Shown here: positions 21,623-32,622 of the stretch, piece after piece
How positions within the stretch are numbered: position 1 is the first letter of the stretch
Layout: each line of letters begins with the position of its first letter
Origin: Kondoa malvinella
Lineage: Eukaryota > Basidiomycota > Agaricostilbomycetes > Agaricostilbales > Kondoaceae
Length of the DNA: 64,000 nucleotides
Assembly: GCA_039545315.1 (NCBI GenBank)
Contig: BCIM01000009.1
Location: 496,001 to 560,000, forward strand
Reading direction: 5' to 3'
Made by a program: the position numbers and the translations under genes
The notes under the pieces: generated by a model
Told to the model about the DNA's origin: nothing
What the model saw: only the letters and a program-made list of their open reading frames with translations
Database searches by the model: none

Positions 21623-24600
21623 TCATGAGTCATCCTCCTCCTCTTCGTCTTCTACTGCTCGCATCTTTTCTTTCGCTCTATACAATAGCTCAGCTTCGCG
21701 TCTTGCAGATGACAAGTTGACGTTACCTTCTGTCAGACTGAGCTCTTCGCTTCTTCGGGACTGAGGGTCTGTCTGACGCATCAAAGCTAGCCCAAGTGAA
21801 TGCCGATACGCGAACTCGCCTTTCGTCATCTTCAAAAGCTGAGCTAGCAGATTCGGACTCTTCTGCATTGAAGCTGCCGCTTCGTCAGCTAATGCAAGAG
21901 AAGCGAAAGACTGGTGCTCACAGAGGCACAGATCGAGTAGGTCTGGGTCGCTGGGGAGAAGCGATTTGGAGAACGGTTCGATGACTACTAACGCAATCAG
22001 AACACACAAAATAACACATAGAGGGACAAACCTGGTAAGAGCTGCAAAACCAGACACAACATTGAAGGTAGCAGACTTTGGCCCGTCCATCTCGATGTCA
22101 CTGCTTGAATANCAGCAAGATAGCGACGACATAGACATAAGGGCGATGTACCTCGACGCTACGAACTCTGCAGACACCGGTGGTTTGACCAGCCTAATGA
22201 ACTCACGTCAGTGCAGTCACAGGCAAAGAGACAAGGACTGACTCGTCAGGCATATCGTTCTCTTCTTCGTCAGTCCCATACACGACGTTGACAGGTTTGG
22301 CGCGCTTTTTCCTGACGACTCGCTTCTTTCTTTTTGGTGCAGCGCTTGGCTCGTTTTCTTGGTCAGCTGATTTAGGCCCATGTACACGGTTGTAGTGATA
22401 AGACATAGCGCCTGGCCCTTTGAACTGCGTGTTGTTTTTGCAGCCTTGGACCGGACACCCTTTTGGCCACTGCAGAGGATAAGCAAGCAGAAGAAGAACA
22501 GAACAAAGCAAGCTCACGTCCGTGTTGCTAGTCAAAAGCTCGCCCAGACCCATGCGGGCATCGTTCGCACTCATCTCAGGAGCCGCAGAGCCTCCCGACT
22601 CATCAATGCCCATGTGCAAAGTGCCATCTTCATCGACGTCAACATCAGCGCCAGAGGGATCGAAAACATCTTCAGCTTCCACAAGAGAATTAGTAGTAAA
22701 GCTTTCTTGACCAGCGGCTGTCTTCCCACTTTTCTCGACGGATGCGGTAAAGGTCTTCTGTATTTTGCCATGCTTGTCGATACCCAAAAGCCCAGAAACC
22801 AGTCGAGATCCGCCTTCTAACTGATCGATTGCCTCGCGCCTTGACTCTGTTGTAGTGATTGACTTGTTGTTGTCTGGTGTGGCTACCGCCTTATTCGTTG
22901 CTGACTTTCTGGTGCGTCGTAATCGCTAGAAGGCTGCGGATCTGATCTTCTTCTCGGTCTTGAGCTTGTCTTCAAAATCGTCAAGTAGCTGATAGGACAT
23001 TAATCGCAGTCGATTCAATGGACCGACAGACATACTGCTTTCCTGTCCTCGTAGCCGTCTTCTTCTGCTCCGCCAATTGCTTTGAGGCGGTACTTCTGAG
23101 GTGTGCTTCTGCTGATTGAACTTTCAGCTTCATCCAGTTTATCGTTTACTAGATCGAGCGCAGAATCGACATCAGCGTGTATGGCTTGAAAAGCATCGTC
23201 TTCAGCCTATCTCATACATCACCACGCGGTCGAATCTATTCGCTAAAGACCTACCAGAGCTGTTTGTTTCTCTTCCGCATTCAGCGTGTCTTTTGATTTT
23301 TTCTGCTTCTTCTTTTCACCTCCTGCTCCATCACTGTCCGAGCCATTTACGTCTGCCTCTTTTGCTCTCGCATCTGCCGTAATCGCATTCGCTAGGACCA
23401 GAGTTGCTGGCGCGTTAAATAGAGCGAGGGAGGTTCTTTCTTGCTACAGGGCGACTCAGACAAATCAGCCGGGGAAAAGAAAGCACGCACCAGCCGAGCG
23501 TTAGATCGCACTTCTTCGGATTCGCCAGTCATCATACCCACAAGATCTTCGTGCCGCATGTTCGTTGAGTAGTGGGTGCTTGCCGTGGTATCGGCTTCCG
23601 TATGTCCGAGTAAAGCTTGCGCGAAGGTGATACCTCTTGCAGCGACAGCCTGTGCCAGACATGCATGAGCTTGAGGATACGGAGAATTAGAGAGAGACTG
23701 ACAAAATCGCCAACAGCATGGCGGATTGGATGGATGCCAGCTCCTTTCAAACCGACTTGAAAGAAACGCTCGGAGACGCCGACTGCCAATTTTTGACTAC
23801 TGGCCGGTTCCGCGCTCCCCTTGATTTCTCGACCTCCCGGGCCGAACGTACGAAACCTGAAGATTGGTACATCAGCCTTGNGTTGCATCCAGGACAGAGC
23901 AAAGTCGCTTACAGAGGTGATTCTCCGTTGCATCCGTCATCGATTTCGATCTCTGCAGAGTCGCCATTGAGCAATTCCTCTACCGTCTGTGCGAACAGTC
24001 ATCAGATCATGAAAGTTTGGTCAAGTAGTGTGCAAACAACGCACGCTGATGCCTTTCAAATAGCCGCGCGACATGAGCACCAAGCCAACGATAAGAGATA
24101 TGTCGAAAATAACATTTTGAGCGAATGCGACCGGCAGAAGGGTGAAAGTGAGGGCCTTGTACACGTCGTTGATGCCATTGTAGCACTTTAGCACAAACGC
24201 AATCAGCATTCAGTGGACCAATAACCAGATGTCAGCTTACTTTCAAGTTTTCGGCGCAGATCTTGAGCGACAGGGCTCCTTGCTTGGGTCGAAAGAGAGA
24301 AAGGTGTTTGATCTTCATAAACTGGAGAGAGAACAGACACGTCTCAGCATACTCTTAGTGCTGAGCGAAAGCTTGGGATACCTTGCCGGCTTCCTTGTAC
24401 TCAACATTACTGTACCCCATTGCACCCGCACGTAGACCGGTCATATAGGCCATAAGTACTACCATGATAGACTGAAGACCGCAAGCACGCGTAGACGGAT
24501 TCGCGATAGCAACTTGTAGATGATAGTCTGTAAAGAGCTTGATCTCGTTCAGTCCGTAGAAGAGCTTCTCGGAGGGTGCGCGGTGAAGAGTGTGTTGAAT

Positions 24601-25308
24601 GATGGCTGCCCAGAGCATCAGCATCGAAGAATGAGAAGATGTTGATAGCTCACTAGCCGTGACAGAATCGGCCAGCAAATCAAAGAAAGTTCGGTCACCA
24701 GTGAAAGCCCCATCACTACGGCGAGCGTTCGAATCGCTGATCTTTTCGGAAAGGATTGCTGATCGAATTGAGGAGCCATCTGGAAGTTGAGCATACTTGG
24801 TACATAAGGCTGCGAAGGCTTCGATTGAGGCGGTGAGTGTTAACGAGCGAATTTTGCCATCAGAAGCGACACCGACGGTATGACGTGCCTATCGTATAAG
24901 CATAAGATAGGGATTCGGCTACGAAAAGAGGGCAGTCACTACGAAGTCGGCGAAAGTAGGACCCAGAAGCAATATGGTCGACTTGAACCACATGTATTGC
25001 TCCGAATCCATAGAGACTTCAAATCGTCCAGCGGCCTGTTCCAGTGTGATGTAGGCTTCTACGTGCACCGCCCATTTCTCTTTGATGAGGTTATGGAATT
25101 TGCGCTTCGAGAAACCATCCNCTCGCTCAAAGTTGGTGATTGTTTGTTCAGCTTGATTTCGTGCTCGTTGCTCTGCTTGCGGATCTTCGGCAATGCGTTT
25201 CGCTGTTGCCTTGGCCCAGCGACCTTTAGGTGCGGCAGTGCCACTGAACACTGTCTTTCGCTTGCTGGCTTGATGTGGCTGCACTAATCCGCTGGTAGAA
25301 GCAGACAT
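21623..25308 (-). CDS. Tyrosine recombinase with C-terminal C2H2 finger (Crypton/DUF3435-like)
   Basis: Multi-exon gene of a site-specific recombinase. Starting at ATG 25308 (MSASTSGLVQPHQASKRK), an Ala/Lys-rich N-terminal domain is followed by VVLMAYMTGLRAGAMG, which fits the catalytic Arg motif. Further along come GIHPIRHAVG (HxxR) and ALLGHTEADTTASTHYST (second His and nucleophilic Tyr), in the spacing of phage-integrase-fold recombinases. Beyond the catalytic domain lie a Lys/Glu-rich linker and a C2H2 finger (CPVQGC, then YHYNRVHG), a basic tract (KRKKRVVRKKRAK), and a last exon ending AVEDEEEEDDS. Many small introns are needed; exact joins in 22-25 kb were not all resolved. Single ambiguous bases sit at 22112, 23881 and 25121. 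The family assignment is inference: it fits fungal Crypton or DUF3435-type recombinases. No frame-breaking stop is seen within the conserved blocks. Confidence 0.72.
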
Positions 25309-25607
25309 GTCGCTTGATCAAAAAGGGAATGAAAAGAAGCCTTCACTGTTCAAGCGTGACCTTGTGAGAGCGAGCGCATATGCCAAATCGTTTGGGTAAT
25401 TTGTCGATTCATTGGGCAAAAGGAAAGGCGCAAAGAGCATTTCTTGGCATACGACTTGGGCCGCAGCAATACAGCGATAGCAGACATTCTGAAGAGCTAT
25501 AGAGCCCTGCGTTGGCAATGGAAGATCACGAGCAAAGTTTTCTCAGATGACAGCAGCGATAGAGGGCAAAGCAGCCGTGAGTCTATTTGTAGGGTAAATA
25601 TGACAGC

Positions 25608-25897
25608 ATTTGTTGGGAGGTAGAGCACATTGATGCTGTGGGAGTGGCCGAAAGGAATGAAAAGACGTCACAGGGGATAGCGTCAACATGTTTTCGAAAG
25701 CANNNNNNNNNNNNNNNNNNNNNNNNNNNNNNNNNNNNNNNNNNNNNNNNNNNNNNNNNNNNNNNNNNNNNNNNNNNNNNNNNNNNNNNNNNNNNNNNNN
25801 NNATTTGTTGGGAGGTAGAGCACATTGATGCTGTGGGAGTGGCCGAAAGGAATGAAAAGACGTCACAGGGGATAGCGTCAACATGTTTTCGAAAGCA
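25608..25897. repeat. 100-N gap flanked by identical 95-base sequences
   Basis: Positions 25608-25702 and 25803-25897 are identical over 95 bases, separated by exactly 100 Ns. This is most simply unmerged overlapping contig ends, not a biological duplication. Confidence 0.95.
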
Positions 25898-26443
25898 GCA
25901 GAACATTCGGTCAACATCCTGCATTATGCAATAGACAGTAACGGTCTTTGTGTACTAGTCTACTGCCCAATTTAATCGCTTTGTTGAACCCGCAACGCCA
26001 GCGACTTTCTGCCGAAGACACATCTCAAACGAACAAAGGTCTTGGCTGAGCATAGGTGGGATTTAGCGGCATACACAAGCCCAGGCATGACATGATCTAG
26101 CTTGCACTGAGTAGGCGTTGAGAGAGCGAAAGTGCGAGTAGCTATCCCCTTGCTGGCTGTCTTCGTGAAGGAATAAGCGAGATCAATGACAGATAGAAAA
26201 AGGTGGCCGACAGTGTCAATTGAAGCAAGTTGTAGAATGTTCGAGTGAGGTAGATTCAGGGAAGGTGGTGTGCAGTGAACGAGAGTTCATCACATGAGCG
26301 ATTGAACAGCTTGACGTAGGAGGGCGAGAAGCTGAGCGTAGAAGATAGATTTACTATTGGGTAGAGCGCGAGCTGGATGAGAACAAGAGAGTATGCCATC
26401 ATTTTAAAGACGCGCGGTCGTCGACTGATCGGAATTATGAGCA

Positions 26444-26603
26444 TGTCACTGCGCGACAGATGGCAGAGCAGAGCCGACCAGGGTTCGCTGCGCTCAAAAA
26501 TAGCAAAAAGCAGCTGAGGAGGTTCGCTTCGCTCAAGACAGCATGTCGCTGCGCGACAGATGGCAGAGCAGAGCAAGAGGGGTTCGCTGCGCTCAAAAAT
26601 AGC
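26444..26603. repeat. Short palindrome-rich tandem repeat
   Basis: The block ATGTCRCTGCGCGACAGATG followed by GCAGAGCAGAG occurs at about 26445 and 26544. GGTTCGCTGCGCTCAAAAAT occurs at about 26480 and 26581, with a variant AGGTTCGCTTCGCTCAAG near 26519. The period is about 100 bases. Several units are small palindromes, for example TGTCGC-TGC-GCGACA. Confidence 0.8.
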
Positions 26604-26606
26604 CGG

Positions 26607-26657
26607 GAATTGTGCCGCACCGGCGCCGCACGGGCTTCGCACCGTGCGGCACAATTC
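26607..26657. repeat. Strong inverted repeat (14-base arms)
   Basis: Left arm 26607-26620 (GAATTGTGCCGCAC) is perfectly complementary to the right arm 26644-26657. A nested alternative hairpin pairs GCCGCACGG (26625-26633) with CCGTGCGGC (26642-26650), so two mutually exclusive folds are possible. Confidence 0.85.
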
Positions 26658-26659
26658 GA

Positions 26660-26692
26660 TGTCGGCGGTTCGAAACCGCCAGTGATCACACC
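26660..26692 (+). other. tRNA 3'-end-like sequence (T arm plus acceptor)
   Basis: GGCGG-TTCGAAA-CCGCC forms a perfect T arm and includes a Pol III B-box (GGTTCGAAACC). It is followed by AGTGATCA, identical to the 3' end of the tRNA-Ile gene at 21285-21292. No matching 5' half (GATCACT-like acceptor strand) is found upstream, so it is a tRNA fragment or look-alike and not a functional gene. Confidence 0.45.
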
Positions 26693-28288
26693 TTTTGCAC
26701 CTGCTTCAGGCTGGCTGGTCAGGCGAGCTCTTTTTGGCACAAGTCGGCTCATATTTGTACTATCAGACTTGCAGTGCGAGCTGTGTGCAGATAGCATGTC
26801 AGAGCACGGATCGGAGATAGCAATGGCCAGAACACGGATCGCAGAGCTTGTGAGCTGAAACAGACAGATGTGCTGCTGAAGAAAGGGCGAGAGCAAGCCG
26901 CTGAGTTTGGGTCGCCGCGACAAGGGAGCTGCCGCAATCAAAGCAGCTCTCTGAAGGGCTCGCTTGCTGAGAACGATAAGACTTGCTTGGAAGTCCACAG
27001 CGACTGAACGGCTGACGAAAAGGGAGGCCTGTCGAAGTAAACCGAAATGCAAATATTGCGCAGAAATGACACGAAAAGGTCGACGAGCGTCTGAAATGGA
27101 TGTCAGGCTGTACGTAGGGTCCATTGATGGGCCAATGTTGCACCTGAATGGTTCAAAGCCAATCTGCTCGTTGTGGCACATCTTTTCGCTTCTACATCAA
27201 TGTGTAGTGCGCAAGATCGCTTCGGTCCTCGGTGGGTCGCTCTTGTACTTGTGAGCAAGAGCACTGTAGAGTGACCGTTGTCACAGTAGCTCGAGAGACC
27301 TGAAGTGTCGTGCAGATGATCGTACAACGTTGGCGGAATGATGAGGGTCAACCAGTCATAGACAGACAGCCAGATGTGCGCAAATGCAGACAGACAAAGC
27401 CAAAAGTAGCCGAAAGAGTTCTTGCGCCATGGACCGGAAACGCGTGAGAAGCGTTGCAGACAGATCACAGAAACACGATTGAGACGCCTTTTGAAGCTTG
27501 CTGTAGCTTCTACGGGTAAGAGCACATCGCTACTCGGCAGCTCCTGAAATGCGAGCGAGATCGCTTCTCGAGTCCTTGACTAGATCGCACGACTTGTCTT
27601 GTTTGCTCTGGTCGTGCATTCATAGGCGACTTGACATCTTCACCACGAAGACTTATACAAGCACCTTGCAAGGCCTAACTTGCTCCTCAGCAGCTGGCGA
27701 CCTGGCCGAATTTTGCCTTGTCAGATTTCCAGTTGAGCAGCGACATCAAGGAGGCGGAGACTGTCTGGACGCGATCATTGGCTGCTTCTATTGCTCAAGG
27801 TTCAGCTGGCCCGAAACTGACCTTCGCCGCGGGCTGCTTGTTGACATCATACAAGTCTTGCATGAGCGACCATTCTGCCTTCACTACCGCATTGCGCATC
27901 CTGTGCATGGGCGTATGACTCGATTCGACGGCTTGCGCATCGCCTGTCGTGACCTTTAGAATCTCACCTTGTTACGTCTATTGTCCTTCTCGGTCGTGGT
28001 GTTACGTTTTACAACTCTCCATGTCTTGTCATTACACTGCAAGGCGCGTAGTCGAGGCGGCGCCTTCGCTATATCGTACCATTGTTTCAATACTTTTGGC
28101 GCCCGAACCTTATTTCAGATGCTGACTGTATACTATGTTCTCGGGGCGCCTTTCATTGAATGGGTCGGAGATTACTTGCTCTCTTTCATTCAACGCAGCT
28201 TTAGCCGCTATAGATTGCCTCTCTATCGTGGACCTCGAGCAGACTTTTCACGAAGCCCGATATCCCCTTTGTTCCGCAACAGACCTTC

Positions 28289-29296
28289 ATGACTTCCCTT
28301 CCATCCACTTTGAAGCAATTCTTGTTAAAAGAACCTAGCGCCGAGTCCTTGACTGGCTTTGGACCTAGTCAGTCGTATCACGCCTTGTCTAGATCTAACA
28401 GCTAAAGCGTCGAGATAGTTCGTTCAGCCCCCGTCGTCCGGGCAACGCCATACAAGAGGCGCCCAATTGCTGCGGCGCTGGCAGACAACAAAGGACTACC
28501 TTTGCCAAAACAGAATCCACTCTTTCAGGTGTGCAGTGTGCTCAAACACTCAGTCAAGCTCAAATTTGTGCAGTACCCTCCGCTCGATATCACGGGTACA
28601 CTCAACCCAGCAAAGCTCATCGCGGAGCTCATCGAAAGGGCGGCAGACTCTCCTGACTCTGCTGGCCACGGCGAGAACCCGGATTCATACTTTGCTACCG
28701 TAGGAGGCGTTCAAGGCTACTTCATTCCTGGTGAGTTCGGTTGTCTTGTTGCAGAGATTGCTCTGACGTTACTTTAAGTACCTTCGGATGTTCGTACAAC
28801 AGTGGACGAGCACGGTGTGTATCATACGTTGGTGATGGCTACATGCTGAACTCGTTTCATCAGGACACATCATAGCATACCGCGATCCTATGTCAAAGTT
28901 CCACAAGCCTGCCAATGTAGAGAATACTGGTCATGTCTCTCGAGTAAGCATGCTGATCACTCAATCGAATCCAGCTTATCGCCAATAGGTGTCAACGCGG
29001 TCAAAGGCAGATGGGAACAGAAAGACTTCGAGTAATAGAAAGACTTCTAGTAGTCAGCACAAGTGAGTCAACACGATGTGCTATGTAACAGCTGTCTGAC
29101 ACCTGCGCAGAGTTCATCAACATTACATCCAAGGTACTTGGCAGATTAACCTGTACCTCCACTTTCCTGAATCAGAACAACAGAAGCTCCTCCTGCTATC
29201 GGCGCAATTCTCCACAAAGCTCCTACCAAGCGCGCTGTCTCTGTCGCCAACTTGCCCAGGTCAAACAGACCAGCAGCTCGCGAACTCGTGATTTGA
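28289..29296 (+). CDS. Hypothetical protein, basic
   Basis: Not recognised. From ATG 28289 (MTSLPSTLKQFLLKEPSAES), after an intron at 28375-28427, the protein reads ATPYKRRPIAAALADNKG, then VLKHSVKLKFVQYPPLDITG, LIAELIERAADSPDSAG and GVQGYFIPVPSDVRTT, then HIIAYRDPMSKFHKP. The last exon ends with APTKRAVSVANLPRSNR and the stop at 29294-29296. At least six small introns are required, and the joins keep frame. It is a neutral-to-basic protein with no membrane segment or signal peptide. Confidence 0.6.
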
Positions 29297-29687
29297 GTAC
29301 AGTCTGTCTTCCCCTAGGATCACCCCGACTTGTCTGATAATGAGCACAGACTTTACAATTCTCTCCTCAAAAGCGCGATAATATCGCATCCACATAGGTC
29401 TCGGTTCGCATTGGCATTTCGTCCGCTTTCTCTTGTACAAATATTGAATTCGATTTTGTTTGCGTCACTTGGCGGATACATCAATACATGGGACTTGCCG
29501 CTCTTCTCCATGGGACGATACTATGTTTGGTAAGCAGAACGGCGATTTTTACTTTCCGCTAGCGGGACGACAGGTTCAGGGCCTGATCGGCGGCGCCGCG
29601 ATTGCAGATCCTTTTTAGTGCCCAATCAAGATTTCTCTGCGCTGCCTTTTGATCCCTTGCCTTTTGCCCACTACTACCAGATTCAAG
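29297..29687. promoter_or_regulatory. Upstream region of the Zn2Cys6 gene
   Basis: About 390 bases in tandem orientation. A short open frame from 29340 has no support. Part of 29615-29690 stays open in another frame and might contain a 5' exon of the next gene. Confidence 0.35.
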
Positions 29688-30634
29688 ATGTTTGAGACCG
29701 CTTGCCAGCCAACAATGATGTCTGGGAGTCTATTACCGCCGTCGCTGCATCACCTTTTGTTGCATGGCCCAAAGAGATTCGGTCCGAGCAATGCGGAGCC
29801 CATGCGCATCCCAGCAGCGACTCAAGCCGATTTATCGACTGCACAAGCGCTGGCTAGCTTGTCTGCGCCTAGCCGCTATACCGCTCGATCTTCGGAAGAT
29901 TGGGCATTTGCTCGACATCCTTCCGACAATGATCGCCGGTCTCAATATCCTGCTAGCTACACAGATAGTCCGAATGGGTCCTACGAGCAATCTCGCGCAA
30001 GCACTTCCAGATCCAGCAATGCTTCAGATTACCGCCAATCCTCCGTTTCTACGCATTCTCCATCACCACCTCCAGCGCGTCAAGCAATTGTCGCCCCTCA
30101 AAGCTTCTCTATACCCAGCTTCCCTCCTCCAGCATCAGATCCAAGGATGAAATTTGTCGAGGGTCCGTTTTCTGCCGTTGCGCTCTGTCGATCGAAATTC
30201 TCACATGTGGGGCTTCTCTCCGCAGAGAGGATAGAATATGTTGATGAGGTCAAGCTGGAACCCGAGCCGCGTAGGGTGAAGAGAGCTTGCGTGCGTTGCT
30301 TCTTTGCTCCCGGTCGGCGTATTGATCTGACCTCGGCTCCGCAGACCCACTGTCAGATTGTGCGTCATAGTTGTGCTTGGTTGGTTTGTGCTTATCTGTT
30401 GTGCTGTAGGCCAACAAGAAGTGTTCGACCGAGCGGTGAGCAGTCAGCGACCATTCAAAGTATTTGTCTGACGCATCGTTTAGGCCATGCGTGCGGTGCT
30501 GTCGAAGTACGTTGTAAACCCTTTGTGCACTGCCAGATCTAAGAAGATGCATAGTTGGTCTTGAGGACTGCAAGGACGCACCACGTACTGTCCGACCAAG
30601 GCGCAAGAAAGAAGCAAATGTCGGACAACAATGA
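29688..30634 (+). CDS. Zn2Cys6 binuclear-cluster transcription factor
   Basis: Fungal-type DNA-binding regulator. A long disordered Ser/Pro/Gln-rich N-terminus (about 200 residues) leads to KRAC. The finger is then assembled from tiny exons: THCQI (30345-30359), ANKKCSTER (30410-30435), PCVRCCR (30484-30506) and IGLEDCKDAPR plus a basic tail (30555-30634). The result has Cys spacing C-x2-C-x6-C-x5-C-x2-C-x7-C, as in this family. Introns: 30291-30344, 30360-30409, 30436-30483, 30507-30554. The tail VRPRRKKE resembles the basic linker found after such fingers. The start is uncertain: the ATG at 29688 is used, with a second at 29715. Unusually, the finger is at the extreme C-terminus. No partner or target can be inferred. 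Confidence 0.75.
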
Positions 30635-30985
30635 ATGTAGAATTTATTCATTGAATCCGAATGAGTTCGCATGTAGATGTTTGGAGCCGAGCACATTGTA
30701 TAGACTTCACATATAGCACATATAGCATAGATTGCAAGTCAATCATACTTCGGCAAGAAGATACTATACCGTTTTTAGCGCGCGCGCGCTCATCGCAACC
30801 GACTGAGAGAGCAAAAGAGGTAGAAACCGAGACGAGAGAGCGAGAACGAGAGAGGGATGGGCCAGAGAACAAAGCAGGCCATCATGTTGCACCGAAGTGA
30901 ATGTATTGTATCCATGAAAAGGGGTAGCACTGAACGCACAATATTCATACACCCACAACAAGAACCAAGAAGCACCAAATATCGA
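30635..30985. other. Convergent 3' regions with CT/GA-rich and GCGC tracts
   Basis: Intergenic between two convergent genes. It includes a GCGCGCGCGC run near 30779 and purine-rich GAGA-type low complexity at about 30815-30855. No gene seen. Confidence 0.5.
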
Positions 30986-32622
30986 CTACTGAGCTTGACT
31001 GTCGACAAGCGGAACCATCTTCTCTTTCTCCACAGCCGGACCATCCTCTTCCATCTTAACATCCCTTCCTTCGTTCTCCTTTTCTTCTACAGACGAGACA
31101 CTCGCATCGCTTAACCGCTTCCTTTTGAGACTCTGTTGCCGAGGTGTGATAGGTTTCGACACTTCCATTTTTAATACTTCGCTGCTTCTTTTCCTGCTTC
31201 CTATGCCCAATCCAGCAGGGACGGGTTCGACTAAAGCAGGTCTTTGAGGCGAAGAAGACAGGAGCGGATCAAGTCGTGGGAAAGGGATGGAGAAGATATC
31301 TGAAGGTGGGTCAGGTAATGCTTTCTCTTTCTCTTGCTCGTGCTCTTGTTGCTGCGCAGCCATTAGGTCGGGCAATGAGTCGTAAGCTCCTGGTATTATA
31401 CTGTGTCTGCCAGAGGTCGTCCGACTTGCTGTAGGAGAGTCGAAAGCGGTAGACAGTGCCTCCCCGAAATTGATGCTGGGTAGTCGGAGTTCGTCCGTAG
31501 CTGGATGCGCTGATGCAGCTACAGATACAGCCGTTTGCCCGTCTGTAGTCACTGCACGACCGAGGGACGTAGTCTGCCGACTTTTCTGCTTGCTGGCAAA
31601 CAGAGCTGAAACAGGACTTGGGGCTTTGAAAGTGAATGCAGTAGCGGACCAATCGTCGATAGGTTGTTCTGAGCCCATAGCAGCCGTAAGTGAAGATTGA
31701 CTGGCTTTCTTTCGAAGAGAGAACTTCAACTTGCTTCGCGAAGCCGATGCGGTAGAGGAAGTCGATGCTTCCTTGTTTCCCATCTTGGCTACTTTCCGCA
31801 ACTTGATCGTCTTCATTTCGCTTAGGAACTTGTCCATTGCTGCTCCCGGCACATGAGACATAGCTGTTGTTCTTGAGCTCCAAGAAACTTTGGTAGAGGG
31901 TGCCACGCCGGACTGGGGTGGAGGAGTTTCTTTCAGCTTTGAGCGAGCAGCTTGGATGGCAGATTCCCAATCATCAATCGGCTTGCCAGTGGGAGGCGCA
32001 GGTAGAGAAGAGGTGCGCGGTGGAAGAGGTGCTATTGGACGATTTACTGGCGTCCAGTCGCTTTGTATCCGATGCGAGACGGGTGAAGGCGTCATAGCAA
32101 AGTGAACATGCTTGACGTGTAGCTTCATGCAGCATCAGATATAGCATTTGTTACTGTCGGGGCATAGCTTACCTCGCGCTTGAGCGAATCAACCTGCTCT
32201 TCCAATTCTGCAATCTTGGCCGCATCATTCCTTTTCAAGCTATCAAAGTGTTCCACAAAGCGAGACTTCTTTCGAGCCGAAGCGCTTGTTGATGGAAGAG
32301 GCTCAGAGCTGAGTCGCGTGCGCGAATTGACGGACGCGCAGAGCAGATTCCGAGTGAGAGAATTAAAGAGTGGGTCTATCTCTGCTCCTTGCCGTATGTT
32401 GGGCTTGTCCTCTGCATATTGGGGTAAGCTATATGCCGACATGTTGAAGTTAAGAGGTCTTTGCTCACCTGGTAAATCCAGCTTGATTCGCTTGTTGGGC
32501 CGATGAGCAAGTAGTTCATTAGCCACAGTCTCATCTGAAGCAGCTCTCTTGCGGCTTGACCTGTCTTCAGCAGGTGTCGATAGTCCTTTGATGACACCAG
32601 ACAGAAATCGCAAAATAGCCAT
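30986..32622 (-). CDS. Hypothetical Ser/Pro-rich protein with coiled coil
   Basis: Not recognised. The first exon (ATG 32622, MAILRFLSGVIKGL) has an amphipathic N-terminus, a bipartite basic stretch (RPNKRIKL) that could be a nuclear signal, and a short coiled coil (KIAELEEQVDSLKRE). After an intron at 32123-32172 a long disordered region follows, with two copies of a PIDDW motif (PIDDWESA, PIDDWSATAF), several SP/TP sites and a basic tract (LKRKRLSD) before an acidic end. Repeated PIDDW modules suggest short linear binding motifs. Nuclear location is inference. Confidence 0.65.

Larger units (their letters stand above)
25309..28288. other. Gene-poor 3 kb region with assembly gap and repeats
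   Basis: Holds the N gap, palindromic tandem repeats, a hairpin and a tRNA-like 3' end, listed separately. Long frames at 26256-27181 (minus) read through repeats and an antisense B-box sequence and are probably spurious. Stretches such as 27718-27918 (plus) look weakly coding-like but have no start, domain or consistent splicing. Confidence 0.5.

Noticed and set aside
26256..27181. Long minus-strand open frames of 132 and 248 codons
   Set aside because: They run through the palindromic repeats, and the stretch GGFEPPTSN is the antisense translation of a tRNA-type B-box, a classic source of spurious proteins. No start context, domain or codon pattern supports them.
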